A stretch of DNA of 64,000 nucleotides from Acinetobacter calcoaceticus DSM 30006 = CIP 81.8 (GCF_000368965.1 NZ_KB849780.1:1736145-1800144); one strand, 5' to 3'; counted from the first letter of the stretch, positions 1 to 9,637 are shown. The notes: a model not told the origin generated them from the sequence alone. Numbers and translations: made by a program.

Positions 1-484
1 CCACATGCGCCCCTAACCAAACGTCCTGCTCAATTTCAATTCCTTTGGATGTGACAGGTTGCTGGTAAAGTGGACGATCTAACTGCATGCCATGATCAAA
101 TGCATATAAGTGGCAATATGCAGCAATACGTACCTGATCATGCAGCTTTATGCCGGCTCGCCCCCCATCTAAAATACAATGATGATTTATCGCGACCTCA
201 TTACCTATTTCAAGGGGTCCATGCAGACTACAATCTGCTGCGATAAAGCAATTATCACCAATAATAATTTTGCGTCCCGGTTCAGCAAAAATATGAGCTA
301 AGGGCGAGATAAAACAATTTTTACCAATCTCAACTGTTTCCATCTCCATCAAATAAGCCTGATATTCTTGTTGCCACTCTTCGGCCCAAGCACGATTTTT
401 AGGTTTTAAAGTCCAATATAACCATGGCATATAATTTAAACGGTGCTTATGTTGTTCCCGATATTTGAGTAAGGAATCAGTCAT
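1..484 (-). CDS. Hexapeptide-repeat acyltransferase, C-terminus outside window
   Basis: The frame reads leftward from an ATG at 482-484 and runs off the left edge, so only about 161 residues are visible. The N-terminus is hydrophilic (MTDSLLKYREQHKHRLNYMP). From about residue 65 it shows the repeating [IV]G-x4 pattern of left-handed beta-helix acyltransferases (EIGKNCFISP, IIGDNCFIA, EIGNEVAINHH), followed by a DHGMQLDRP stretch and EIEQDVWLGAHV, typical of the LacA/WcaF/maltose acetyltransferase group. This family transfers acetyl or other acyl groups from a CoA or ACP donor to sugars or other hydroxyl acceptors. The acceptor cannot be told here. Its start overlaps the end of the upstream YigZ gene by 8 bp, so the two are probably cotranscribed. 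Confidence 0.8.
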   Translation of the reverse strand, partial: MTDSLLKYREQHKHRLNYMPWLYWTLKPKNRAWAEEWQQEYQAYLMEMETVEIGKNCFISPLAHIFAEPGRKIIIGDNCFIAADCSLHGPLEIGNEVAINHHCILDGGRAGIKLHDQVRIAAYCHLYAFDHGMQLDRPLYQQPVTSKGIEIEQDVWLGAHV

Positions 485-1076
485 CAGTTAATTCATCCTC
501 AATTTTTAATTCTTCACGACCACGCGTTACATCTCTGAGTTTTAAGGCAAGTGGCTCAATTTGATGTATTTGTAGTCTTGCTTCAATATCTACACCCGTT
601 GCAGTATAGGTTTCCTGATATTCAATTTGTTGTTGAGTAAGCTCATATTGAAATATGGCCCATTCATTAAAATGACAGGAAAAATTAATCGTTTTCTTTG
701 CAATGAGTTCAATACGCTCAGCCAATAGCAAACATTGTCCAGCACAACCGCCATATGCTCTTACAAGGCCGCCAGTTCCTAGCTTTATTCCACCATACCA
801 GCGGTTAACCATTACAATAATATTAGTCAGGTCATTCCCTTCAATGGTTGCCAAGATTGGACGACCTGCTGTTCCTGAGGGTTCGCCATCATCGTTAAAG
901 CGTACGTTATGACCAATTTTCCATGCCCAGCATTGATGAGTTGTCGAGATATCTTTGTTTTGTTCTAAAAATTCTTTAACTTGCTGTTCATTTTCTACTG
1001 GTGCAGCAATAGCTTGAAATCTACTTTTTTTAATTTCTTCTTCAAACGTAACGGGTGATGCAATCGTAAAAGCCAT
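477..1076 (-). CDS. yigZ: YigZ/IMPACT family protein (UPF0029)
   Basis: The protein has 199 residues, close to the family norm of about 200. The conserved IMPACT block is clear: NDDGEPSGTAG at residues 61-71 and the RWYGGIKLGTGGL signature at 92-104. The C-terminal part matches the ferredoxin-like extension found in bacterial YigZ proteins. The eukaryotic relative IMPACT regulates the GCN2 kinase; the bacterial role is not firmly established, and a link to translation or ribosome-related functions is inferred only from structure in the family. It overlaps the downstream acyltransferase by 8 bp. No good Shine-Dalgarno sequence precedes the ATG, but no better start exists. Confidence 0.85.
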   Translation of the reverse strand: MAFTIASPVTFEEEIKKSRFQAIAAPVENEQQVKEFLEQNKDISTTHQCWAWKIGHNVRFNDDGEPSGTAGRPILATIEGNDLTNIIVMVNRWYGGIKLGTGGLVRAYGGCAGQCLLLAERIELIAKKTINFSCHFNEWAIFQYELTQQQIEYQETYTATGVDIEARLQIHQIEPLALKLRDVTRGREELKIEDELTDD

Positions 1077-1136
1077 AAATTAAATAAAGCATAATAAAAA
1101 TCAAATTATAACGTGAATTTAATAGAATCAAACCCA

Positions 1137-1169
1137 TAAAAAAAGCCCCGAATCTCGGGGCTTTTTTTA
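1137..1169 (-). terminator. Intrinsic terminator of the type I secretion operon
   Basis: An 11-bp perfect stem (AAAAGCCCCGA at 1141-1151 with TCGGGGCTTTT at 1155-1165) has a 3-nt loop. It is followed on the minus strand by a T run and begins just after the stop of the HlyD-like gene. It also has T residues on the plus side, so it could work in both directions. Confidence 0.85.
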
Positions 1170-2366
1170 TTATCTTTCTCGTAACGCTTCTTTAGCTTTA
1201 TTAAATGGTTTAAGCAAGTAATCCAGTACCGTTTTTTGACCAGTACGAATATCTACAGTTGCCACCATACCCGGTGTAATACCGTATGCCTTACCTTGTT
1301 TATTATAAAGCTTGTCTGAATCGGTTCGAATATAAACACGATAATAGAACTGGTCCTGTTTAACTTCATCACGAATCGTATCTGGGGAAATAACCGTAAC
1401 CTTACCTTTTAACCCCCCATAAATTGAGTAATCATAGGCAGTAATCTTAACCAGCGCTTCTTGTCCCGGTCGAATAAACGCAATGTCACGCGGTAAAATA
1501 CGCGCTTCAATAAGCAACTGTTCATCAATCGGTACAATGGTCATCAACTTGCCATTTTGCGGAATAACACCGCCATGGGTGGTAACTGCAATTTCTTTCA
1601 CAACACCGCGTACTGGAGCTTTAAAAATAGCACGATCTAAGCTGTCAGTACGACCCAGTACGACTTGTTGCTGCGTTTCAATATCGGTATTGGCTTTCGA
1701 TAACTCTTCACGAGCCTTTACGAAATACTGGTTCTGCACATCATTCATTTTATTTCTAAGGTCGTTTGCTTCACGACGTAAACGTAAAACTTCAACCTCA
1801 CTGGCCGCACCTTTAGCAACCAAAGGCTCCGTCATTGCCAGCTCTTGCTGTACCAATTGCAAAGCTTGTTTTAAGCCTGCAATGGTCTGTTCTAAATCTG
1901 CACGACGAGACCGATATAATGCCGTTTCTTCATGTACAAGTTTTGGCTCTTTCAGCACAATTTCAGGAAAAGCCAATGGTGTGCCATTCACCTCTGCACG
2001 TAAGCGCGCTGAGGTTGCCTGAGCAGAAATCAGTAAAGATCTTGATTCACCGACATTCGATGCAAAACGGGTTGGATCTAATTGCGCAAGAATTTCACCT
2101 TTTTGAACAATATCGCCTTCTTGTACATTCAGCTTGGTTAAAATACCACCTTCTAACGACTGGATGACCTGCTCCTTAGACGATGGAACCACTTTACCTG
2201 TGCCTGTAGACACTTCTTCAAGTTTAAATACCCATGCCCAGATAAAGAAAATAACTAAACCAATCCCCACAATCCAGATCACTAAACTGGCACGTGGTAA
2301 TGGTGGCTCACTATAAGAGACATTCATTGAACGGGTGAGTTCTTGTTCTTGTTGTGGCTCGCTCAT
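1170..2366 (-). CDS. HlyD-family type I secretion periplasmic adaptor (LapC-like)
   Basis: This is the membrane-fusion subunit that bridges an inner-membrane ABC exporter and an outer-membrane TolC-type channel. It has 398 residues. A single membrane segment (about residues 29-48, IWIVGIGLVIFFIWAWVF) anchors a periplasmic part. This starts with a lipoyl-like half (TGTGKVVPSSKEQVIQSLEGG, then VQEGDIVQKGEILAQLDPTRF), continues into a long alpha-hairpin (about 110-235), and closes with the second lipoyl half and beta-barrel (FKAPVRGVVKEIAVTTHGGVI). The start codon overlaps the ABC transporter stop in an ATGA, so translation is coupled. It is the last gene of a three-gene operon ending at a strong terminator. 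No substrate gene lies in the window. Confidence 0.9.
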   Translation of the reverse strand: MSEPQQEQELTRSMNVSYSEPPLPRASLVIWIVGIGLVIFFIWAWVFKLEEVSTGTGKVVPSSKEQVIQSLEGGILTKLNVQEGDIVQKGEILAQLDPTRFASNVGESRSLLISAQATSARLRAEVNGTPLAFPEIVLKEPKLVHEETALYRSRRADLEQTIAGLKQALQLVQQELAMTEPLVAKGAASEVEVLRLRREANDLRNKMNDVQNQYFVKAREELSKANTDIETQQQVVLGRTDSLDRAIFKAPVRGVVKEIAVTTHGGVIPQNGKLMTIVPIDEQLLIEARILPRDIAFIRPGQEALVKITAYDYSIYGGLKGKVTVISPDTIRDEVKQDQFYYRVYIRTDSDKLYNKQGKAYGITPGMVATVDIRTGQKTVLDYLLKPFNKAKEALRER

Positions 2367-4501
2367 GAATTACCTCCTTGCACTTGTTTTTGTTGGGCTG
2401 TTGATTGATTAAGGACCTGATCTCTTGGACCATCCATCACGATTTTGCCGTCGTTAACGACAATAATACGGTCCACCAGTTCTAAAACAGCGCGGCGGTG
2501 AGTCGCAACCACCAAGGTTCGATGGGCCAGCCAGCCTTTTAAATGATCAATCAGTTGTTTCTCTGCCACATCATCAATGGCTGCTGTCGGTTCATCCAGC
2601 AATAAAATGTTAGGTTGGCGAATCAATAGACGGGCCAATAACAAGGCTTGTTTCTGACCACCCGAGAAACCAACACCACCTTCTAAAATCAGGTGATCGA
2701 GTCCTTCTTTTTTCTCTTGAACAAAAGGTAATGCACCTGTCACCACTAGAGCCCGAAGAATATCTTCATCGGTTGCAAGCGGTGCGCCCAAAGTGAGGTT
2801 CTCGCGAATCGTACCGTAGAAAAGTTGTGCATTCTGGTTGAGTAAACCCATATCACGACGTACATCAGATGGGTCAATTAAAGACAGATCCAGACCATCT
2901 AAATGCACTGCACCTTGAACAGGGACCTGCATGCCAGATAGAAGCTGAAGCAGTGTCGATTTACCAGCACCATTGCGCCCTAAAATTGCAATTTTTTCAC
3001 CAGCACGAATTTTTAAATGGCGAATTGCTAAACTTGGTTTCGGGTCTTCTTCTCCATATTGGAACAAGACATTTTTTAATTCGTAGTCGCCATTTAAAAC
3101 TGCTTTATGTACCAGATGTGAACGGTCAGCTTGGTCGATCGGACGTTGCATGAGTTCATCCAGACTTTGTTTAGCCACTTTCGCCTGCTGTAAACGTCCT
3201 AAAACGCCAGTAATTTGTGCAATCGGTCCTAACATGCGTGACGATAAAATTGAACAGGCCACTAACGCACCCGTGGTCATTTCACCTTCCATCACTGCAA
3301 AACATCCAACTAAAACCACAATTGCATAGGTTAAGCCCTGAAGCATTTGAGTCCATGCCATTAAGGTCCCAACAATTTTACGTTGTTTCATACCGATATC
3401 GGCTGAAACCTCGTTCATGTGATTCCACTGGTTTTGGAAACGCGATTCGGCACGCAGCAACTTGATATCTTCAATACCCTGCACCGCTTCAACCAGAATG
3501 GCATTACGAATTGAAGATTCTCTCATGCCTTCCTGTGCCAATTGCGCTAGCTTCTTCTGTGCCAGAATACCCGGCAAAAGCATAAGCGGCACAACCAGCA
3601 ACATCACCCAAAACAGCTTTCCGCCAATAATGGCAAAAATTACCAGGAACAGGAAAAAGAATGGGAAATCGGCAATTGCACTAATGGTGGTAGAGGTCAC
3701 CAGTTCACGAACGCCTTCGAGCTCACGAATCTGCGAAATAAAACTACCTGTAGATTTTGAACGATCTTTATTTTTGATGCGTAAGGCATGACCGAATACA
3801 CGGTCAGAAACACGTAAATCCGCACGTTTACCAATAATATCGGATAGATAAACTCGGGACACACGTAAGGTAAACTCAAAAATGGCAGCAATCAGTACAC
3901 CACCAGCCAGCACCCATAAGGTTGGAACAGACTGTGACGGTACAACGCGGTCATAGACTTGCATTGAGAAAATAATGGTTGCCAGTGCCAGCACATTGGC
4001 AATGAGTGAGGCAAACATAATATCAACGTAGCGCTTCCAGTCTCTTAGAACAATTGACCAGAACCAGCTTGCTTCATAGGGTTTGATATATTCATCAATA
4101 CATGCATCGGGAATGGAGCTTTCAGGACGCAGAATATAGACATTCTTAATGGTATTTTTTAAGACATCTAGGCTTAAATTCTGAGAAAGTCCCTGATCCC
4201 CACTAAACTGGATACTGACATTCCCTTGGGTATCGGCTTTATCAATAATACCGACCTGCCCGTCATGAAACTCGACCATAACAGGTAGGCGCCACGGGTT
4301 CAGCAGCTCTAAAGAAAACGGTACTTTACGTAAATTTAGTCCAACCTGACGTGTAATGAGCTGTAAAACATCATCAAGGTTTTGATTCTGGTTCCAGTCA
4401 AGTTGTAAGCGGATTCTTTCTTCTGAAGGCTCAATTCGATAATGTTTAGCAATCGTTAAGACCGCCTGTAACCAGGGCTGGTAGTTTATTTTTGTCATCA
4501 T
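2363..4501 (-). CDS. Type I secretion ABC transporter, permease-ATPase with C39-like domain (LapB-like)
   Basis: This is the inner-membrane energising subunit of a type I secretion system, with 712 residues. The N-terminal about 125 residues look like a C39-type peptidase domain but lack the catalytic Cys motif, so this is a non-cleaving C39-like domain of the kind that docks RTX or adhesin substrates. A six-helix exporter core follows (about 155-430). The ATPase domain is complete: Walker A GRNGAGKST, signature FSGGQKQ, Walker B ILLLDEPTAAID, and a switch His in VVATHR. It overlaps its neighbours by 4 bp (ATGA) on both sides. In Acinetobacter, systems of this type export large RTX/Bap-type proteins; that role here is inferred from family and operon. 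Confidence 0.92.
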   Translation of the reverse strand: MMTKINYQPWLQAVLTIAKHYRIEPSEERIRLQLDWNQNQNLDDVLQLITRQVGLNLRKVPFSLELLNPWRLPVMVEFHDGQVGIIDKADTQGNVSIQFSGDQGLSQNLSLDVLKNTIKNVYILRPESSIPDACIDEYIKPYEASWFWSIVLRDWKRYVDIMFASLIANVLALATIIFSMQVYDRVVPSQSVPTLWVLAGGVLIAAIFEFTLRVSRVYLSDIIGKRADLRVSDRVFGHALRIKNKDRSKSTGSFISQIRELEGVRELVTSTTISAIADFPFFFLFLVIFAIIGGKLFWVMLLVVPLMLLPGILAQKKLAQLAQEGMRESSIRNAILVEAVQGIEDIKLLRAESRFQNQWNHMNEVSADIGMKQRKIVGTLMAWTQMLQGLTYAIVVLVGCFAVMEGEMTTGALVACSILSSRMLGPIAQITGVLGRLQQAKVAKQSLDELMQRPIDQADRSHLVHKAVLNGDYELKNVLFQYGEEDPKPSLAIRHLKIRAGEKIAILGRNGAGKSTLLQLLSGMQVPVQGAVHLDGLDLSLIDPSDVRRDMGLLNQNAQLFYGTIRENLTLGAPLATDEDILRALVVTGALPFVQEKKEGLDHLILEGGVGFSGGQKQALLLARLLIRQPNILLLDEPTAAIDDVAEKQLIDHLKGWLAHRTLVVATHRRAVLELVDRIIVVNDGKIVMDGPRDQVLNQSTAQQKQVQGGNS

Positions 4502-6030
4502 GGTTGTACTTCGAACCCCTGAATTGAAATATTATTTAAGTCATAAGCTTGGCGGGAACGTCCTGTTGCCGAGATGTATTGCACAATACTGTTGTAGATG
4601 TCATAACGTGCAGTTTCGAGTTCTGAATTGGCACTATGAATAGCCTGCTCTGCATTCAATAAATCGACCAATGAACGTGTACCAAGTTTGTACTGCTCTT
4701 GATAAAGTTCACGTGTACGGACAGTCGTTGCCTGACGATTGGTCAGCACCTGCATTTGACGTTGTTTATTTTCAATTTGCTCACGGCTGGTTCTGATCTG
4801 ATCGAGAACATCCAGATAAACTGAATTGACTTTAGACTTTGCAGCTTCTTCTGCATAACTTGCCATTTTGACCTGAGAAGAAACGGCTCCACCTTGATAA
4901 AACTGGCTGGTTGCTTCAAGCATGACAGAACTGTACAGACCGTCATCTTCATCATTGTTCGGGTTTCTGCCGTTAATGGCCTGACTCACCGAACCTTTTA
5001 CCGCCAAAGTCGGATAACGACTCAGTCGGGTCTGTTCTTTTTGAGCTTTAGCAACCTCAACACCCGCTTGAGCCGCGATCATTTTTGGAATGGTATTGAA
5101 TTCAGGTTCGCCATATAAATCGGACACTTTCACCAAATCATCCGAAATAATCCACCCTGTTCGAGAAACATCACCACCTAATAATGTTCTTAAGTGTTGC
5201 TGGTATTGTCTTAATAATGACTGCTGCGCGATCAAACTAGATTGGGCAGCTTGTAAATAGGACTGGGCTTGAATCGGATCGGCTTGACTGCTAATACCGG
5301 CATTTGCACGTAAATTGGCAATTTCCTGAATACGTTGAATCCCAGCAATTTGCTGCTCGGCAATTTTATTTAATTGAAGGTAGCGCTGAATATTGACAAT
5401 CGACTGTGCAACATCAAGTGCAATATCATCAATGCTGACCAGCACATTGGCCTGCTCGACTTGAACTTTGGCACGCTCAACAGATACACCTGATTTTACT
5501 TTGCCAAAATCAAAAAGCATTTGAGTCGCATTTAGGGTCAATAACTGCCGCCCCCGTTCACCACTACTCAAATCACCTGTGGTTATTCCACCTGAAAGCT
5601 GGGGATAATAACCAGCCTTTGCATAATCAATACCCGCATTTTGCCCTGCTAAAGTTGAAATGGCTTGGGAAATATCTGGGTTCCGCTGGATCGCGACTTT
5701 CACCGCTTCCTGCAAAGTCATTTTCCTTGAGGGCAAATTTGAATAAGATGAAGCTGCTCTATCATTGAGTTGAACAGTCGGAAACTCCTGCACTCTGGAA
5801 CGATCTAGCTTAAAATTACTCAACTCTTGCATCTTGGCAACTTTAAATTCATCACTACTTTTAGGGGCAAAAAGTTGTGATAAGTTGTCTTTTAGGGTGT
5901 GATATTGCTCACTGGGTTTAGCAGCATATATCACTACAGGTACATGCAACGAAGTTAAAAGCATCAACCCTTTCAGGAAAGCCGGCTTTTTACATGTCCT
6001 TTCTACTTTTCTTTGGTTATATACAATCAT
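4498..6030 (-). CDS. TolC-family outer-membrane channel of type I secretion system (LapE-like)
   Basis: The 510-residue protein begins with a basic segment and a hydrophobic stretch (FLKGLMLLTSLHVPVVIYAA) that is a plausible signal peptide. It then shows the repeated long amphipathic helices of the outer-membrane efflux family: KMTLQEAVKVAIQRNPDI near residue 101 and RTRELYQEQYKLGTRSLVDL near 445. These channels form a trimeric tunnel from periplasm to outside. It is the first gene of the operon, and its stop overlaps the ATPase start by 4 bp. This length is greater than classical TolC because of an N-terminal extension of about 70 residues. Very AT-rich DNA upstream (6031-6190) probably holds the promoter. 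Confidence 0.88.
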   Translation of the reverse strand: MIVYNQRKVERTCKKPAFLKGLMLLTSLHVPVVIYAAKPSEQYHTLKDNLSQLFAPKSSDEFKVAKMQELSNFKLDRSRVQEFPTVQLNDRAASSYSNLPSRKMTLQEAVKVAIQRNPDISQAISTLAGQNAGIDYAKAGYYPQLSGGITTGDLSSGERGRQLLTLNATQMLFDFGKVKSGVSVERAKVQVEQANVLVSIDDIALDVAQSIVNIQRYLQLNKIAEQQIAGIQRIQEIANLRANAGISSQADPIQAQSYLQAAQSSLIAQQSLLRQYQQHLRTLLGGDVSRTGWIISDDLVKVSDLYGEPEFNTIPKMIAAQAGVEVAKAQKEQTRLSRYPTLAVKGSVSQAINGRNPNNDEDDGLYSSVMLEATSQFYQGGAVSSQVKMASYAEEAAKSKVNSVYLDVLDQIRTSREQIENKQRQMQVLTNRQATTVRTRELYQEQYKLGTRSLVDLLNAEQAIHSANSELETARYDIYNSIVQYISATGRSRQAYDLNNISIQGFEVQP

Positions 6031-6189
6031 GCTTGTCTTGTTGATCTTGTTTGTTATCGTTTAAAAGCTTTTACATTCTACATAGTTTTTTGCATAAAGA
6101 AGCATAATTACTTGAATAATTTACACATTACTTTTTCATCAACTGATTATTTTAAATTATTGTTTTTAATAAATAAATATAAAAAAACT

Positions 6190-6213
6190 AAAAAGAGGCA
6201 TTGACCTCTTTTT
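6190..6213. terminator. Bidirectional intrinsic terminator between lptB and the secretion operon
   Basis: AAAAAGAGG (6190-6198) pairs perfectly with CCTCTTTTT (6205-6213) over a 6-nt loop. A and T runs lie on both sides. It closes the kdsD-lptB operon on the minus strand and isolates it from the secretion operon. Confidence 0.8.
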
Positions 6214-6237
6214 AGACAAATAGATTAACCATTTTAT

Positions 6238-6984
6238 TTAAACTGTAAAATCGTCACCTAAGTAGACTTTACGGACTTGTTCGTTATCCAGAATTTCTTG
6301 TGGTGTACCTTCTGCAATGACAGCCCCTTCACTGACAATATATGCACGTTCACAAATTGCCAGAGTTTCACGTACGTTATGGTCAGTAATGAGTACACCA
6401 ATACCACGATCTTTCAAAGTCTGAATGATATCTTTAATATCTCCAACCGAGATTGGGTCAACACCAGCAAATGGCTCATCAAGTAACATAAATTTAGGGT
6501 CAGCAGCCAATGCACGTGCAATTTCAGCACGGCGGCGTTCACCACCAGACACACTCATTCCCAGTGAGTCTTTAATATGACTGATTTTAAAGTCATTTAA
6601 TAATTCAGTAAGACGTTGTTGGCGCTGTTGCTTATTTAAGTCTTTGCGTGTTTCTAAAATGGACATAATATTTTCAGCAATTGTCAGCTTTCTAAAAATA
6701 GAAGCCTCTTGCGGAAGATATCCAATTCCCTTACGTGCCCGTTCATGCATTGCCAAATCGGACATATCAAGATCATCAAGGTGAATTTCACCTTTATCCA
6801 TACGCACTAGCCCTACAACCATATAGAAGCTTGTTGTTTTTCCTGCACCATTAGGGCCAAGCAAACCAACAATCTGTCCACTTTGCATACTAAAAGATAC
6901 GTCTTTGACGACCCAACGCTTACTATAGTTTTTTCCTAAGTGCTTAATACACAAAGTTTGGGGTTGTTGAAGAGCTTGTTGCAT
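6238..6984 (-). CDS. lptB: LPS export ATPase LptB
   Basis: LptB is the cytoplasmic ATPase that drives extraction of lipopolysaccharide or lipooligosaccharide from the inner membrane with LptF/LptG. It has 248 residues. Walker A is GPNGAGKT (about 43-50), the Q-loop is in [12 protein letters not shown] (about 87-97), the signature is [16 protein letters not shown] (about 144-159), and Walker B is [13 protein letters not shown]. This SGGERRR signature with GVDP is diagnostic for LptB. The ATG overlaps the lptA TAA by one base (TAATG), so the two are translationally coupled. It ends the kdsD-kdsC-lptC-lptA-lptB operon. Confidence 0.96.
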   Translation of the reverse strand: MQQALQQPQTLCIKHLGKNYSKRWVVKDVSFSMQSGQIVGLLGPNGAGKTTSFYMVVGLVRMDKGEIHLDDLDMSDLAMHERARKGIGYLPQEASIFRKLTIAENIMSILETRKDLNKQQRQQRLTELLNDFKISHIKDSLGMSVSGGERRRAEIARALAADPKFMLLDEPFAGVDPISVGDIKDIIQTLKDRGIGVLITDHNVRETLAICERAYIVSEGAVIAEGTPQEILDNEQVRKVYLGDDFTV

Positions 6985-7532
6985 TAGTCACGCGCTCCTG
7001 GAAAGCTTTTTGAACTTGATGGCGGAATAATAATTTGCACACGATTTGACGATGAGCCCTGAGCTTCAACATCACCTTTGTTCATACTATATTTCAATGA
7101 GTTACCACGAATACTAGAACCATCTTGATATAAATATGCACCACCAGCCAATGTAATAATGCCCGTATCTGCATTATAAACAATGGTCTGTCCTTCACCA
7201 CGTGCCACGCCCTTGTCAGCACTTATTTGTTGCTGAAATTTAGATGGTCTACCCTTAGCAGTAATCGTTTGAATTTCACGTTTAGAATTTAACGTAGCAA
7301 CAATTGAATCGGCTTGAAGCTTCATCGTGCCTTGCTCAATCACGACATTGCCTGTATAGGTCGTCAAACCGGTTTTTTCGTTATAAGTTGCACGGTCTGC
7401 CACGAGTGAAATTTGTTGACTACGGTCAGACGGTAACGCAAAAGTCGAAGCTGATGATAAAGCAACGAATGTAATTACCGCAGCTTGTTTCAGGAAAGCT
7501 GAAGAATGTTTTAAATTAAGACTTTGGTGCAT
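6984..7532 (-). CDS. lptA: LPS transport periplasmic protein LptA
   Basis: LptA polymerises into the periplasmic beta-jellyroll bridge that carries LPS to the LptDE translocon. I chose the ATG at 7530-7532 because it has a good ribosome binding site (AGGAAAG) and begins a proper signal peptide ([19 protein letters not shown], cleavage probably after STFA). The frame stays open a further 36 bases upstream, but that version lacks both features. The mature part is an OstA domain ([20 protein letters not shown]). It overlaps the lptC end by 17 bp and touches lptB. Confidence 0.94.
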   Translation of the reverse strand: MHQSLNLKHSSAFLKQAAVITFVALSSASTFALPSDRSQQISLVADRATYNEKTGLTTYTGNVVIEQGTMKLQADSIVATLNSKREIQTITAKGRPSKFQQQISADKGVARGEGQTIVYNADTGIITLAGGAYLYQDGSSIRGNSLKYSMNKGDVEAQGSSSNRVQIIIPPSSSKSFPGARD

Positions 7533-8064
7533 ACTTTCCTCGAACATTAAAAAATTCGTACTGACCATTATTTAAATTAGCTTTTAACCCTTGGCTGACA
7601 AACTCGGCCTGAGGAGATTGAACATTCACTTGGTGATTGGTTTCAATCTCTCTTGTTTTTGGATAACCCGTTAATTCATCGGTCTGGAATTCAATTTTTC
7701 CTTGAGGTGCTAATTTAGTCGCTACCACATCACCCGATAATATAACTTTACGGTTATCATCATAGCCATTTGCCTGTTTAGCAAAGAACGTTGCATCAAC
7801 TTTGCCATCTTTATACATAGATGCATTAAGTTGATCCAACTTTGATGTTTTTTGTTGCATATCCTGTTCAAGCTGACGAACTTCAGCACGAATATACAAA
7901 TTGCCTTGATCATCAGTTTGAGTCAAATGGACGCCCCGCGCCGAATATGTCATATTCTTCGCAGAACCAATGTCTAGTTTTTTTGCCTTGCCACTATAGT
8001 AGTAGTAACCACCACTTATAGCAGCAACAACTACAGCAACAATAGATAAAACTCTGGTATCCAT
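7516..8064 (-). CDS. lptC: LPS export system protein LptC
   Basis: LptC is the bitopic inner-membrane protein that accepts LPS from LptB2FG and hands it to LptA. The 182-residue product has one N-terminal membrane anchor (about residues 5-24, VLSIVAVVVAAISGGYYYYS) and a periplasmic jellyroll domain with the family pattern (SARGVHLTQTDDQGNLYIRA, later ELTGYPKTREIETN). It sits between kdsC and lptA, its usual place, with a 17-bp overlap into lptA. Confidence 0.92.
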   Translation of the reverse strand: MDTRVLSIVAVVVAAISGGYYYYSGKAKKLDIGSAKNMTYSARGVHLTQTDDQGNLYIRAEVRQLEQDMQQKTSKLDQLNASMYKDGKVDATFFAKQANGYDDNRKVILSGDVVATKLAPQGKIEFQTDELTGYPKTREIETNHQVNVQSPQAEFVSQGLKANLNNGQYEFFNVRGKYAPKS

Positions 8065-8101
8065 GAGCAGGAATAGCCTACCTTTTTAAGTAATCTTATT
8101 A

Positions 8102-8641
8102 TTAATGCGGTACTGCAAGATATTTTTCAAGAAGTTCTTGGTAAATGCCTTTTGCGATCAGCAACATATCACAGACTTCTCGTACAGCACCACGTCCACC
8201 CATCGACTGTGTCACCAAATGAGCACGACGACGCACTTCTTCATGACCATTTGGCACAGTGACGCTCATTCCTGCGATTGCAAAAGCAGATAAATCAGGC
8301 CAGTCATCGCCCATATATAAGCAATCAGATGGCAAAATATTAAACTGTGCACAAGCTTCACGTAGCGCAGAACCTTTGTCTTCACGCCCTTGAAAAACGA
8401 GATCCACACCTAAATCAGACATACGTTTTTCAACGATATTACTTTTTCGGCCTGTAATAATGATGATTTTCATGCCCGCTTGCTGCGCAAGTTTCATACC
8501 TAAACCATCACGAATATCAAACGATTTAATCTCATCGCCACTATTCGTTAAAGTTACAAAACCATCACTCAAAATACCATCAACATCCAGAACCAATGCC
8601 TGTAAATGACGTGCTTGTTCTAACAATGCATAAGATGCCAT
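8102..8641 (-). CDS. kdsC: 3-deoxy-D-manno-octulosonate 8-phosphate phosphatase KdsC
   Basis: KdsC removes phosphate from Kdo-8-phosphate, the third step in making Kdo for the LPS inner core. It is a cap-less HAD phosphatase of 179 residues. Motif I is LDVDGILSDG (about 18-27, two Asp), motif II is IIITGRKS (about 60), the Lys is in the EDKGSALRE stretch (about 90), and motif IV is YMGDDWPDL (about 110). The gene lies 3 bp after kdsD, as in other gamma-proteobacteria, so both enzymes are co-produced. Confidence 0.95.
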   Translation of the reverse strand: MASYALLEQARHLQALVLDVDGILSDGFVTLTNSGDEIKSFDIRDGLGMKLAQQAGMKIIIITGRKSNIVEKRMSDLGVDLVFQGREDKGSALREACAQFNILPSDCLYMGDDWPDLSAFAIAGMSVTVPNGHEEVRRRAHLVTQSMGGRGAVREVCDMLLIAKGIYQELLEKYLAVPH

Positions 8642-8644
8642 TGA

Positions 8645-9637
8645 TTAATTTACCCCTGCCTGAATAAGGTCATGCATACTAATTACACCAATCACTTTAT
8701 TTTGGTCATCAACCACAACAAATTGACTAATTTTTTTCAGGTTAAGCTGTTGTAGAGCTTCTACCGCACGTGCTTCTTGAGAAATAGTTGACGGTTTTTT
8801 TGTCATTACTTCAGAAACAGGTAAATTTACGTCGAAACCTTGCTGTTTATCAATTAAACGACGTAAGTCACCGTCGGTGAAAATACCAAGCAAATGTTCT
8901 TGTTCATCTACAATCGTGGTCAAGCCTAAACGCTTATTAGAAATTTCGTAAAGCACTTGATTCATTGGTGTGTCTGGTGAAACTTTTGGCAATTCTTCGC
9001 CAGTGTGCATCAGATGTTTTACATGTAAAAGTAAACGCTTACCCAAGGCTCCAGCAGGATGCGAACGCGCAAAATCATCTGCGGTAAAACCACGAGCTTC
9101 AAGTAAAGCAACAGCCAGCGCATCACCCAACACTAAAGTCGCTGTCGTGCTCGATGTCGGAGCCAACCCTAATGGACACGCTTCGTCAGACTCACCTAAA
9201 GTTAAAGCGATGTCGGCATTTTGAGGCATTGGCCCTTTATCAGTACGGCTAATGGTAATAAGAGGTACACCAAGATGTTTGATGAGTGGCATCAACATCA
9301 TGATTTCATCACTTTTTCCAGAATTGGAAATCGCAATTAGAACGTCACCACGAACCAGCATACCCAAATCACCATGCCCAGCTTCGCCTGGATGCATAAA
9401 GAAAGAAGGTGTACCAGTTGAAGCAAAAGTCGCAGCCATTTTACGGCCAATATGCCCTGACTTACCCATGCCAGTAATCACAACACGGCCTTTACACTGT
9501 AACAATATTTCACAAGCCTGATTAAAACTGTCATTAATTTGTGTTGCTAACACATCTAGGGCTTGCTGCTCAATACGCAATGTTGCTAATGCGCTGCTTT
9601 GAAAATCTGTAGGATTGGGCATACGAGTTTGACTCAA
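8645..9637 (-). CDS. kdsD: Arabinose-5-phosphate isomerase KdsD
   Basis: KdsD converts ribulose-5-phosphate to arabinose-5-phosphate, the first committed precursor of Kdo. The 330-residue protein has an N-terminal SIS sugar-isomerase domain (VVITGMGKSGHIGRKMAATF, then HPGEAGHGDLGM and AISNSGKSDE) and two C-terminal CBS domains (about 212-265 and 280-330). This is the full KpsF/KdsD architecture. It is the first gene of the LPS operon and is divergent from cysS; the roughly 200-bp AT-rich gap holds both promoters. Confidence 0.94.
   Translation of the reverse strand: MSQTRMPNPTDFQSSALATLRIEQQALDVLATQINDSFNQACEILLQCKGRVVITGMGKSGHIGRKMAATFASTGTPSFFMHPGEAGHGDLGMLVRGDVLIAISNSGKSDEIMMLMPLIKHLGVPLITISRTDKGPMPQNADIALTLGESDEACPLGLAPTSSTTATLVLGDALAVALLEARGFTADDFARSHPAGALGKRLLLHVKHLMHTGEELPKVSPDTPMNQVLYEISNKRLGLTTIVDEQEHLLGIFTDGDLRRLIDKQQGFDVNLPVSEVMTKKPSTISQEARAVEALQQLNLKKISQFVVVDDQNKVIGVISMHDLIQAGVN

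Noticed and set aside
1483..2316. Plus-strand open frames antisense to the HlyD-like gene
   Set aside because: All are inside a conserved gene; amino-acid composition is not protein-like.
7533..7568. Longer lptA start
   Set aside because: The extended N-terminus would hide the signal peptide and lacks a ribosome binding site.
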